From contig NW_003143305.1 in the NCBI RefSeq assembly GCF_000003605.2, positions 221,571 to 277,438 on the forward strand: 55,868 nt of DNA. The letters run 5' to 3'. Position numbers and translations under genes: made by a program. The notes beneath the pieces are model-generated. The model was not told where the DNA came from. It made no database searches and was given only the letters and a program-made list of their open reading frames with translations. Source of the DNA: Saccoglossus kowalevskii (lineage: Eukaryota; Hemichordata; Enteropneusta; Harrimaniidae). This document shows, piece after piece, positions 12,561-23,974 of the stretch (position 1 is the stretch's first letter; each line of letters opens with the position of its first letter).

Positions 12561-15500
12561 ACATCTCAAGTTCAAGTAATTTTGAATTAATTTTTAATGT
12601 GTCTCCAATACTCTCAGCACACGGGAGTTCTTTCTAAGCTTTCTTTGATTATACCAATGTTTTGACAAAATCCATAACATTATATACTATACTACAATTT
12701 TTTAAACCCATGGTTATATCAAATATAGACAAGATAACACTTTTATTCGATTTAGTACACATGTGCAAAAACAGCATGTAGTTATTAATGGAATTACACC
12801 CTCTATTTTACTGTTTATATCTGCGTGGGCTACGTGAAAAACGTCGCTGTAGGTGATCGGTGAACAATTTAAAAATCGAGTAGGGATATTAGGTATTGCA
12901 TATAGATCAATTTATATTCAAATAAAGTACCCTATCTACAGCTCAAATATTGCCAATATTTATACTCTGTATTTATACTTATTTGGACAAAAAATAGGAC
13001 TTGTATTTATACCTACAATCCTGAAAAATATAACGTGTTCCTTATTGTTCTCGGTCATTGTTGATTTTTTATCCATTGTTTATGGTGGCTAGTGACTGGT
13101 ATAGCGGCCAATTAACACAGTTTAACGTGACCGCTGGCCGCTTTAAACAGGTGTCAGCTCTATCCAGTGACATTTACATGGTAAATTGCAAGGGACTGAA
13201 ACAATACGGCCATTAAACATCTAAGCTTTCTTTGATTTCCTCTTACAGGAAAATATGTTACGTATTAGTAAAGATGTTTGTAATATTATTAATGCCATTC
13301 TAATACTACAAGAGACCAACTGAAAGATACACAGAAAATACATATAATCAAAATCTCTTGTTTTGCCCACCCCGGTATTGATGTACCGAATTGCGATCAT
13401 CAGCTGCCGCGAAGAGGGACAAGAACTATAAGGGATAATTACCTTTGTGAAATATAACAATTTCCACCTCCACCCACCATGTAACTGAAACTATCTCCTA
13501 AATACGTTATTAACATGTACAGTTTTACAAATCTGTAAAAAAATATTTATGTAAAATAAATATACAAATATGTAAGCAGGAAACATGCGACCTTGGGGGG
13601 GAAACCTTTTGAGCCCAAGAAGCAAGCAACCATGCCGAAGACAGACCCCAATATTGAATAGCACCCATATACATGCAATTACCTTGAAGTTTTTGGAAAA
13701 CATTTGGGGCCATCAACTATCACAAAAGCCCTTTAGTACCAATACACATGTGACCTCGAAGATTACACAACACCTGTATACCAAAGGAACCAAAAAATAG
13801 AAAAAAAATAACATTTTCCACTATTTTCTGGCTTCTATTTGCAGAATTAATGGTGGATTCTCTTATGAACAAATCCCCATCTCCAACGCAAAATGTTTTA
13901 ATAATTTTGTGGGATGCCTGTTCCTCATTGGACCATTGAGAATATAAATTTCGTATTCTCTCGTTGCTACCTTAATAGCTGAATTTAGAAAATTATCAAC
14001 AGACTCTTAATGATTTGTTAACGTCATCATCCTAGGATCCTTGCTTTATAATGGACAGCCGCATATGGAAACCTGGTGTCTCCCAGTCTACTTTAAAAAA
14101 TATATCATCAATTATACATTGGCCTTATCTTTGTGTAGATGTTCTAAAACTGCCTGTCTCTTGGATGTTCTGGTTACACCCACTACTCTAAAATGGTAGC
14201 TTGTGTGATGTAATTGAAATGGCATTGTCATCAGTATCTGCAAGGTGAACTAAACACTAAACAGTGAAATTTCACTCAAATTATCTGACAACCCTTTTAA
14301 ATGAAATCCCACTCCCAAAGAACAAAATACGTCAATTTGCATTTCACATTGTTTAGTGACAGAAATATCACAAGCCTGCCATAACTGCCATGGCTTGATC
14401 TGCTTTCAGTAAAACAACAACTTGTTTGTTGTCAACTCTAGTTAACGGTACATTGACCACTTCTAACCCACTTTCCTTTCAGCTTGTGGAAGTCACCATT
14501 GCATTTCAAATAATGTTTTCTCTACCTGTTGCATTTAAGAAACTTGCTGTCGCCAGTATGTGTTTGCATCAACTGGTTTACTGATATTCATTAAGAAAAT
14601 AATGTGTTATATTCTCAAGGGCCCTAGGGCCCCATACATACAAAACTATGGAAATGTAACATAATCTTAGAGCCAACCAACCACTGCACTCTAGAAAAGG
14701 ATACACTCCAGCTAATGGTGTTCAGATTTTCTCCATAATCCATGCCCAGGCATGGGTACCAAATCATTTAAGAAGTCAAATTACGTTTATAATATATTTT
14801 GTACCAATACCTCCAGTACCAAAAACTGTGTTGCATTGGCAATACCGATCCCTGGAATGGATATAAAATAATCACAGCCAGCCAAAATGCTGAAAAATTT
14901 TTGAAATCATCAAATGACCACAACCACTGTACCTGTCCCATGTATAAATAACCTGCAACGATTAACTTAATGAAATAACCCACAGTATAAGGTATTATAA
15001 TTATAATGGTATATAAGTATAAGGTAAGTAGTAATTTATTAGGACTGAATTTATTGCCAGGTGTAGTAAATAGTCTTCATACAAAAAACAAGAAAATATA
15101 TTTTGGTTCTTAGTACACAATAAGGATCTCAATCATGACCTGGTATTGATGAGATGTGGTTCTCAGCACTGCACACAAATCCAGCATAGCGTCAATTTGA
15201 ACAACAGAATTCCCTTTGGTGCTCCCAAAACCAGTAGATCTGCATCCTCTGTTATTATGTAATCAACAAGTCCCATCTTTGATAAATAAGACAGCTGGCC
15301 GTCGGCCTCATTGGGGGCCACAATTTAATCAACCCTGGCTTGCTGTAGTATCTAAAAATACGATCTATGAATGCTATTTATTTTTGAAATTGATAGACAA
15401 TCTAAATAATGTTGGCGATTTACTTGCCTGAATTAACTGATTAACCATTTCCTTTGTTACAAAGACAGCCCTACCAAATGTCATTAGGGCCTGAAATGAC

Positions 15501-15959
15501 TGTCCCTGTCTTTTCAAATCTAAAGCACCCTTTAAATTTAATGCTTAGCTCCTGTAAGAAATAAATGGGATTGCATATTAAGAATTGGATTATGATTACA
15601 ATAATTGATGACCAAGTAAAGGTTTAGAGAGGCATCCAGTTGTGAGGCCTCCATTGTATAAATTATATTTTTGTCACTAATATACAACGAATACAAAACC
15701 TTAGGAGTAATATTCAGCCAACATTTTTTGGGAATCAGTATGCACCTTCATTTGGCATTTACAAGAAATGTAGATTTATTGTTTTGGTGACCTGTTTATC
15801 CTTTTTGGATTGTTTACTGGTTGCCGCTTTGGAAAGTATGGAAACCTCAGAAACATGAAAAGTTGGTTTGCAAATGATCTTTTGTGGGCACACTTCACGG
15901 AATCCACATAGCATAATATCAGAAGTAAATAACATAATGGTATAAATTGGACGATATAT
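12561..15959. other. no supported gene
   Basis: No recognisable coding region. A small GC-rich block at about 13095-13175 repeats GCGGCC/GGCCGCTTTAA-type words and looks like one or two units of a minisatellite. The rest is unremarkable AT-rich DNA. Confidence 0.5.
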
Positions 15960-16404
15960 CAGGTCAACCAGAACTTAATCTTTAAGATTTTATTTCTACT
16001 GACGTTTCGACAATTCATCAGAGTCAAACAACTGGCAAAAATAAATGGAAATAAAACATAACTGAACAAGCGGAAGGCTGGTTGGCGATCCGCTTCGCTC
16101 AAAAAGCATGCAACAAGTTGTCATAATAGGACATGAACGTGAAGATAACATTGGTTTATAACTAAAACCATTGCGAAGTTACTTTATATTATTATAAAAT
16201 TTATTATTTCCAACCGTTTTGCGATATTTTTTTAGATTGAAGCATATACCTCTATGATTGAAGGCAGCATATACAGTTCATTCAAATTTCAAAGTTGCGT
16301 TGGGATTACGTTGATACTATGTCGCGCCGGTGGTCTCTTACCAGTGCGCAACGTAGCCAAAATAAAAAGCATGATCATCTGAACACTATTATTACTGGTA
16401 GGAG
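15960..16404. other. possible retroelement 3' end signature
   Basis: The words GACGTTTCGAC and ATTCATCAGAGTCAAAC occur at 16001-16028. On the minus strand this reads as a TGATGAAT...GTCGAAACGTC phrase that I have seen near the ends of invertebrate retroelements. No protein accompanies it. Confidence 0.25.
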
Positions 16405-16850
16405 GTAATAAATGTGGGGCGAAAGTATTCAAAAATCAGTTTTTGGCTGTGTCCATGACAGCGGTGGGCCAAGTTTTTTTTCCATTAGTGATGGTACGAC
16501 CTGCCTATCAGCCAAGCCAAAAAAATCACAGAGCAGTTAAAAGCCATTGCTGGTGAAAAAGTTACCCCAACTTTCATGTCAATTTTCTCTGAAATGAAAA
16601 TAGACATAAAAATACAGTAAATTTATGCCCACACTGAAGCTGAGCTATGTTATTAGGTGTTTTATTCCAAATTTGTAGGAAGAGATACATTTGGCGCGAA
16701 GCTATCCAAAAAGTTTTTTGGCTGTTTCTATGGCAACAGTGGACCAATTTTTTTACAGATTTTTCCTAATAACTAGGATGTAGGTGTGACCTACCTGCCA
16801 AGTTCGAGGGAAATCGGCCAAGCCAAAAAAATCACAGAAGAAATAATACG
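16405..16850. repeat. direct duplication, two units offset by about 270 bp
   Basis: Blocks near 16418-16545 and 16690-16842 share TTTTTGGCTGT, (G/A)CAGCGGTGGGCCAA-like, GACCTGCCTA-like and GGCCAAGCCAAAAAAATCAC in the same order. The copies are diverged. They look like a tandem pair of a dispersed repeat rather than a gene. Confidence 0.6.
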
Positions 16851-17399
16851 TGGAAACACTGGAAATCATACAGACACGCACACAAGGCCACAAAAGTGAT
16901 TATCAGGGCAATCCTAGCGAAACGGATCACCAATAAACGAATAAATACGTAATAGGGGATAAAAAATAAGAGTGAATGCAACAAAACACAATGCAATAAA
17001 AATCGATGTAGAATGACGAACAAAGCAATCGGTAAAATACTCCCTAGGGATGACAATAAAGTGTGGACCCCCTCTCCCACGATACACCACTGAAAGAGGT
17101 ACAGTCTGGGCGGAAATGCCTATAAAAACTGGCCTCAAGTTGCATGAAAAACAAAGGAACTACTGGATACTGGATAAATACATTTACCAATCATTCCTGG
17201 TAATACTGTGGGTGAAAGAGTGTCTAATATATTTAAGTTGCATTGAAGTCTCTGTTCTGTGTATCTTGCAAAGACCACAGTAAAGCTTTTTTCTTTTGGC
17301 GTATAGCAACATTATTTCAACTCCAATAAAATCAATACCGAAATCGATGATATAATGGCTGTCCTCTGCCCTAATCTATTTTCCGCTGCACTGTTGCTT
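16851..17399. other. no supported gene
   Basis: Overlapping frames on both strands (16832-17283) have no recognisable residues and show opposite-strand mirroring typical of non-coding DNA. Confidence 0.45.
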
Positions 17400-18990
17400 C
17401 CATTAAATTCACTCGCCCATTTGTAGGACTTCCTACTGACCCATGATTTTCTTGCTTTTGGACAACTTGTACTCCTCTGGTGTTTACCTGCTGTTGTGAT
17501 CTATTGCTACCAGCTGTGTCCATGCTACCATTTGGTCATGGGCGAACTCTTGGTTATTTGGACAATACTTCAACATAAGACTGTGGTAGACTTCAATCTG
17601 GCCAGTATGGCAAAACCTTGTCAAATGCTTTATGTCTCTTAATATAAGTGTTGAGAATGACCTACTCCATTGCTGCTTAGGCCTTGCTTCCTTTCTTAGG
17701 TCACTTCTTCTTTCTTCTGTTGGTAAAATTGGTGGATGAACGCAACGTGTTACCTTCTCTCCTGGAAATTCATGCATGACAATTACAGATGTGGTGCAAA
17801 AGAAACTTTCATTGTTCATGCAGGTACACCACATCACCATCACAATGCCGTATGGATCACCTCAGATGATTAATGATAGACTTCATTCATGGCATCAACT
17901 CCACACAACCTCTCTTCTTACTGGCTTGTGCCCATCTCTTCTTTATAATATTTAAGAAGTGACATATGTCAAACTGGTGTTCTACTTCAGGATATTCATT
18001 CTTTACCATAGATCGGATTTGTACATGTCTATCAGTTGCTAGGGTGTCCACTGTTATCCCTCTTTCTTTCATATTGTCCAGTGACCACCAACATCCTTCT
18101 TTTTCCATTCGAACAGAACTACCTGTTTCAGTACACTCAATAACACTGAAGTATAGAATGGTTCCAGTTATCTGTTGCATTAAGGTGCAAGTGCCATACT
18201 TGGCTGAATATCCAGGCGAATCACACCTTCCATCTCCAGAAAACCCATAACCACAGGTTTTGCTGGTGCTCCTTGCAATTTTTATTCAAAACATGAAGTA
18301 GATACTGCCGCTGGTTTGTGTAGTTTGTTTGCTTGGAGAAAAACTGTAAGTTAGGAAGGTTGGCAAAATTCTTGATGTGCTTATACGTTGCAGCTGATGC
18401 AAGAAGATTTGTGACAGGCATTTGTTCAATGGATGGCTGGGAATACCACTGTAGAATTGTATGCCCACTAAAGCATAATGACAGTGACAGTTGTGTTCAT
18501 TTTACAGCTTTTCCTAGTTTCTTCTGGACATGTTGACAGACCACATTCACTACACTGTATTACTGACAACAGACTATCAAGTAATAACTCATGGACAATA
18601 TTTTTTTTCATTGATATGCCGAATAGATGCCTTGTTTCATCTTCAATCTTCAATGATTCTGGTTTTTAGTCTCTTTATCTTTGTTATCTTCTTTGGTTTC
18701 AGTCATTTCATATTTGCAAACATTCCCCCAATGTAGGCAATACTGGATGCCAGTGTTTCACATATGTATGGTCATGTTGAATGGAATTGACATCAGAACT
18801 TATACCACACTGTTGACAGGTGTAATTATGTGCCTGCAATACCTTTTGTTGAAGGCAGGTTGATCTACACAGAAAAAGGTGAAAAAATAGATAATAAATA
18901 TACTCACTTATTTGATTTAATAAAACGAAAACAGAATGAAAAAAAGCATGTACATGTGTTAATACAGACTGGGAAAGAACAAACAAATTA
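17400..18990 (-). pseudogene. Kolobok-like DDE transposase, shattered
   Basis: Read on the minus strand from 18990 to 17400, fragments in shifting frames follow the order of one transposase family. A Cys-rich N-terminal piece (18708-18900) and a piece with P-V-T-N-L-L then L-Q-F-F-S-K (18421-18250) come first. They are followed by G-D-G-R-C-D-S-P-G (about 18235), T-D-R-H-V-Q-I-R and H-Q-F-D-I-C-H (18060-17950), and C-H-T-G-Q-I-E-V-Y-H-S-L (about 17600). The D of GDGR, the D of TDRH and the E of EVYH are the likely catalytic triad of an RNase H fold. I assign Kolobok-like from memory of this motif set; another THAP-associated DDE superfamily is possible. At least three frameshifts lie near 18240, 17880 and 17480, so no active enzyme is encoded. 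It lies immediately inside the TTAA-flanked MITE at 19011. Confidence 0.7.
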
Positions 18991-19010
18991 TCAACAATAA
19001 TCTGAAACTT

Positions 19011-19184
19011 TTAAAGCAGGTGGGTCGTCACTTGCGCACGCGCGGGAATTGAGTCCCAAGCGACGACAACAACACAGCTAAAAACGCAAAGGCTCATGGG
19101 TAGACGCTTGTTTGTAAACAATGACACACTATGGCCATCTGACGCATGCGCAGGTGACGACACTTCTCCCCCCCCCCGCTTTAA
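19011..19184. mobile_element. MITE with TTAA target duplication and imperfect terminal inverted repeats
   Basis: TTAA occurs at 19011-19014 and again at 19181-19184. Inside, the left end reads AGCAGG...TCGTCACTTGCGCA. The right end, read on the other strand, is AGCGGG...TCGTCACCTGCGCA. The element is GC- and CpG-rich, unlike its surroundings, and carries two palindromic GCGCA(T/C)GCGC-type words. TTAA duplications are typical of Kolobok and piggyBac superfamilies. The remains of a Kolobok-like transposase start about 20 bases away. Confidence 0.55.
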
Positions 19185-20093
19185 ATAAAGAGCAAAAAGT
19201 GGAGCTTTGATCCAAATTATCAGGTGGTTGCAAGATAAACAAGGAAACCCACTCAAGGTTACACATCAAAGCACCAGCACCAGAGCATTTATTTGCACAA
19301 CAATGTGCATTTTACATTCACAAAATAATCCTCGCTGAGACGTTTGTCCGACATATCTGAAGTTTTTGTGTACAGTTTGATGTTACATTAGTTTCATCTG
19401 TCATGTGTCCGGAAAGGAAGGCTTCAGTCTCGGCAGAAATATACATCAATATTTTCATAGTTTGCTGTTCTATCAGGATTTAGTATGTTGTTGATCTGAA
19501 AAATGAAATGGAATTGAAAGAAATCCACATGTTAGTTCAATTGATTAAATTTCAATGCACAGAAATATACATAAATTCTAAAAACAAAGGCTCCCATTGC
19601 AGTCCACAAAAAGACAGTTACACTATTTAGAATAAGAAAAATGTTTACCTTTCTTTTTCGTAAGAGTGCCAGCACTGTTTCTTTTTTTTTTACTTTCCAA
19701 ATCACTTTTCTACATTTTATACACAAAAAAATAATTACATGTAGTAAAATTATACAATTTTATATAAATAGATAGAAATAATGGTCATGGAAAAATAAAT
19801 TTGTCAGACATGCGTGCTACTTGTCTAGTTCAATCAATCATGTACCTGGTGATTTGTCATTCTTGGAGACAAAGATTTATGTTGTCATCTGTTCAAAAAA
19901 ATAAAATATTTTTCACCTGAATTTTAAGTGTGTCTATGGTCAAAATAAGTTGCATTTTAATAAATCAAGACGTGCAACTTTTAGGGAGATGTACTGAAAG
20001 ATACTTCATACAGTATCCTGATTTGTAGAATTTATATTTTGTAAACCTCTTCTAAGTGTAATATTTGATATTGTATACATAAATATTATCTTT
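19185..20093. other. no supported gene
   Basis: AT-rich DNA without recognisable coding or repeat content. Confidence 0.45.
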
Positions 20094-20905
20094 ACCTGAT
20101 TAAATTCCGCATATCCTCATCACAAAACGATCAGCTACATCTACTGGAATTGCCTCATATGCTTAACAGCACCAGAACAGTATTTTCTCTTTGAGACATC
20201 TTCTGAACTCACTCTTCTTCAACCGACATGAGCCGGCAACATTGTATGCATCTGACAAAACGAGGAGCTGCACTTTGTGGTGTATTGTGAACAATGCATG
20301 CAAACGACGATGATGATCGGTCTTGCTTCAAATCACTTTGCTTCATTTTCTTTTCAGTTTTTGCAGCTATCTTAGCTCTATGGGTCTAATTTTTCTTTCA
20401 TTGTAAGTCTTTTCTGTTGTCTTGCTCCCATTCACATGTATTGTTGGACAAGACGCTTGAACAGAATCTTTATAGCCATGGTGTTGAAAGTGGTTCCTGG
20501 ATAGTTTATGTATATACCAGCAAAAGATGATATAAATGTTATCATTGTTGATCAATTGCTCAGTAGCACTGGATATGAGCTGGAATTTTATCAAGTTTTT
20601 AACAGTGAACAACTTGATTCATTCTTGCTCTAACTTGATGAAAAATGTATAAGCTCCATCAGTTACATGGATAAGACCACGTTTTGTGAACTGCCCAGTG
20701 TTTCTGGATACATTATGTTTCTTCTTGTATTTGATGCTGAAACAATTAGGTGATTAATCAGCTCCTTATTTGCAAATTCCCGTTTTACCTTTACATGGAC
20801 TTTTCTATCTTTGGATGTTACATTATTTTTAATGTATTAGCGTGAGGCTTCTAATTCAAGCTTTTGTGTATTTTTGAATTTCGAAACTAAACCGATGTAT
20901 CATTT
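20094..20905. repeat. dispersed repeat R2, copy 2
   Basis: Same orientation and block order as 7508-8365. This copy lacks a short piece near 20420 present in copy 1 and has an extra insertion near 20730 and 20805. It abuts the C-terminal end of the minus-strand Tigger transposase at 20950, so it occupies the 3' side of that element. Confidence 0.7.
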
Positions 20906-20949
20906 CCTTTTTGTTTCAATTGGTATTCCACGTTTCAAAGCTAATATAG

Positions 20950-21600
20950 TTCTAGCTGCTCTACATATATTGCCATCTTCGTTGAAGTCCGCGTTACTGT
21001 CGTCGAACAAAATCCCTACAGCTTCGTCATGAAGTCTATGTCGTCGCACACAATTTTCTCAGAAATCAAGTCTTCTTGAGAACTGTCTAAATTATTTGCA
21101 ATGGCTGTCACTAGGAATGACTTTCTGACTACATCAGTGGACACAGCTTCCCAAGCCTGACTAACCCAGTCTATAATGTGTTGTCTCGTTGGCTGATTCA
21201 GATTGTTCTTTTCCGTGTGCTGTCCTTCCCGCATGTTTTTCACCCACTCTATTCTAAGATGATCTTTAAATGGTTTATTAACACTGACATTCATGGGTTG
21301 AAACTATCGCAGTACAACCAGCTGGCATAAATACCAAGTCAGTGTCACAGCTATCGGCGGCAGGTCTTGCATTGTTGGTCATATGCTGACGCCCTGTCAA
21401 TAATAAGGAGGCGTCTAACATCGTTGCTGTTTCCCCCCCCCCCCCAAGTACGATTGTACCAAGTAATCATTTTGTTCGATGTCATCCACCCATTATTAGT
21501 TGCCGTTATTCGTACATTTTTGGGGATAAAGAGCTTAGACATCACCCTGGGACTAAACTTCCCGTCTTCCTTCCTGTGAAAAAAAGATAAAATATATGGC
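20950..21600 (-). pseudogene. pogo/Tigger transposase, C-terminal half
   Basis: Minus strand. A first open piece (21545-21351) reads N-N-G-W-M-T-S-N then W-Y-N-R-T-W and R-R-L-L-I-I-D-R-A-S-A. This is the DDE domain of pogo/Tigger transposases around its second catalytic aspartate. After a frame change at about 21320 a second piece (21294-21016) reads V-S-V-N-K-P-F-K-D-H-L-R, then Q-P-T-R-Q-H-I-I-D-W-V and S-Q-E-D-L-I. That is the usual C-terminal end of this family, including the end of the DDE_1 domain. The N-terminal helix-turn-helix and CENP-B-type domains are not present on this strand nearby. The gap includes a poly-C/G tract (21429-21444) that probably caused one frame change. Function lost. 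Confidence 0.8.
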
Positions 21601-22228
21601 TATCGCGATGGGCTTGAAGTACGAAGAATTTCTTTTCTCTAACAACTGAAGAATAATTTTGTTATTACAGCGAGCGCAAGATATTTACATATACCTAACT
21701 CCCGCACCCGGTAGGTAATTACCGAGGGACTTTGCAACATCCCCCAGAAACTTCAAAACAGACCAGGGTTTGAGATGGGTTCAACTATTAAAACGTGTAA
21801 GCGTCCAGTCAAACATTCATCAAACAATCATTTTTTATTCATTGTTGAAATCGAACACTTTATTATTTTTATCAGGTGCGGCCAACGAGCAATAAATTAA
21901 AATAGTCAATTCTCTGGGACAAAATGTATTGTTATGCTAATTAATATAAAGGAAAGACGGGAAATTAAAAGCTGTTCATAAGCTATCCTCCACCTGAAAA
22001 AAAAATTTCTTACCCTTTTGACCAAATTCATCTTTCCCCTGCCCTCATTAAAAAAACTTTTTTGTCTACTCTCCTACCGCCAACTTGCCTTTCTTGCCCT
22101 CCTGCTTACCAAACCATCTTTTTCCTCCCTCTCATTAAAAAGCTCTCTACTCTTCTCTCGTTGTGTTACCTTCCCCTTGGGAGGATGCTGCCTTTTCCCC
22201 ACTGCCCACTTTCAGCATACTGTTTGAA
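21601..22228. other. no supported gene
   Basis: AT-rich with a pyrimidine-rich stretch (22000-22210) that gives long but meaningless Leu/Ser/Phe-rich frames. Confidence 0.45.
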
Positions 22229-22480
22229 AGATAATCACCCATTTAGTAATATGTCGTGCGGACTGCATCAATGTATACGCCTACCAAATTTGATTGAACT
22301 CCATTGATTTATTCACGATAATCCCAATTTAGAAAAAAACAATATGGAAATTATCCCCAACAATAATATGGCATGCATATTACATCAACATTCAACCAAA
22401 TTTTATCCTAATCTGTTGAGTTGTCCACGAGATAATCCCAATTCAGTAAAAACCCTATGCAAATTATCTAATTTACCCTG
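22229..22480. repeat. short tandem array, about 115-bp unit
   Basis: The phrase GATAATCCCAATT(T/C)AG followed by (T/G)GCAAATTATC-like sequence appears at about 22316 and 22431, with a weaker copy at 22230. Each unit also contains a CATCAA...ACCAAATTTxAT block. Two to three diverged units. Confidence 0.6.
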
Positions 22481-23070
22481 AACAGATTTGGCCCAAAAAC
22501 TAATCAGATCTGATACCCCAAAGCATACATGTATCAAATGTCATCAAAATATCATAAACGGTTCTTGACTCAAACACACATTCAGGAAGACACCTTAAAC
22601 TCCAAAAAATGGATAAAACAACCAATTTTTATTTCATCATACAGTTAATTTCATAAACAAAATCTTTGTACAAATGTCATATACCAGTTTCAGCAAATAT
22701 GAATTTTAAATACGTTCGGGGGGTAACAAAAAAACATCAAACTGGTGTGCATATTTTAAAGCAAATGTAATGCCAACAAAGTTATTAATGGGCTCAGTCG
22801 CTATCTTTAGTACACACTTAATACTATTCAACATTTACCCTACTGTAAGCTCCGACCGTTGATATTGCAAATGTACGATATCAATGTCAGAGAATTCAGT
22901 CTGAGAATTACTGCCCAATAACGGTCGACCATTCATTTTGAACATCCAAAATTGTAATTTAAGATACAAAAACATGTGTAAATATGCAAACATAGTTGCA
23001 TTCCCACTTTGTAAATATTTATGATATACATGGGTAAGGATGGTGAATAATTTTGGAATTACATTTTCAG
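22481..23070. other. no supported gene
   Basis: No recognisable coding content. Confidence 0.4.
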
Positions 23071-23330
23071 AATGAAAAGTCAAATTTTTACTCTTTTTGG
23101 GCCTCTGCATCTGTCACCTCCCCTGAACTCAGTGAGAGCAAACTTTGGAATGTCATCAGGATATTCCCTTTTTTTTTATTCTAGATGCATGCATGCATCC
23201 AGCTTTTTAAATAATTCATTCACTTCTTCAGATCTCCATGGAAAAGCTAAAACAATGAGACACTTCCTCGGGTCTTGTCCTTCCTCCTCCGAACAAGATA
23301 ATTTACTTGACATATAATTGACAGACATGA
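23071..23330 (-). pseudogene. fragment of an unnamed transposon-associated family (acidic + WRS...LD motif)
   Basis: On the minus strand from about 23330 the reading M-S-S-K-L-S-C-S-E-E-E-G is followed by F-P-W-R-S-E-E-V-N-E-L-F-K-K-L-D. After one stop it continues with R-E-Y-P-D-D-I-P-K. An acidic serine-rich start followed by a P-W-R-S...L-F...L-D motif is familiar to me from multicopy, transposon-linked invertebrate and fish proteins, but I cannot name the family. It lies about 650 bases downstream of the tail of family copy A on the same strand and could be a separate insertion. The internal stop and lack of a complete frame make it a remnant. Confidence 0.35.
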
Positions 23331-23974
23331 TCTGGCTGTACATTGCTTTTTTTTACTTCTGTAATCGATCTTCTCTGATTTAACTCCTGTTTTCTTCTGT
23401 TTAGTTTCTGTAAAATATAAATAAAATTGTTATTTAATTAAAATAATTATGTATGAATTATTATAAGCAAAATGGACAGACATGGACATGTATACCTATC
23501 TGATGGATAGATAGGTTAGGCAACTACGCTTGACTCGAATTAGTAAAATATTGTTAACAGAAATCACCTAATGCCCACAGTTAGTCAATACGTTTTAGTT
23601 TATATGGTGGTATATGGAAAAACACTTGGTGTGACGATCTAAACAAATACAAGTACAGTTTTCTGCATACAGCAGAAACTAGAGAAATATGGGGTACTAT
23701 GTATGTATACTTTGTATTTGTTCATTTATCTCTATTTATCCACTGTAAGAATCATTCAAAAATCATGTCACAGCAACCATGATAGAATCACCAAGATCTA
23801 TAGAGACAGTGGAGCTATTTCGACCATCACTTGTTATTTTTAAAGTTATGACAATATTAATAATACAATATTAGAGGTAGAACTAGTTTGTGTGCAGAGT
23901 TCCTGTGCGCCCACTTTAAATGCACCAAGATAGCGAAACTGTAGTGATTGTCTGGACCTTTATTTACAATAAAA
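23331..23974. other. no supported gene
   Basis: AT-rich spacer between the minus-strand fragments. No motif recognised. Confidence 0.4.

Noticed and set aside
16001-16030. Named retroelement (Penelope-like) 3' end
   Set aside because: Only a short remembered phrase supports it; no reverse transcriptase or endonuclease sequence is adjacent.
21367-21579. Plus-strand 70-aa frame
   Set aside because: Shadow of the Tigger DDE domain on the minus strand, with a poly-C tract inflating prolines.
22018-22307. Leu/Pro/Ser-rich overlapping frames
   Set aside because: Produced by a pyrimidine-rich low-complexity tract; no motif and no splice context.
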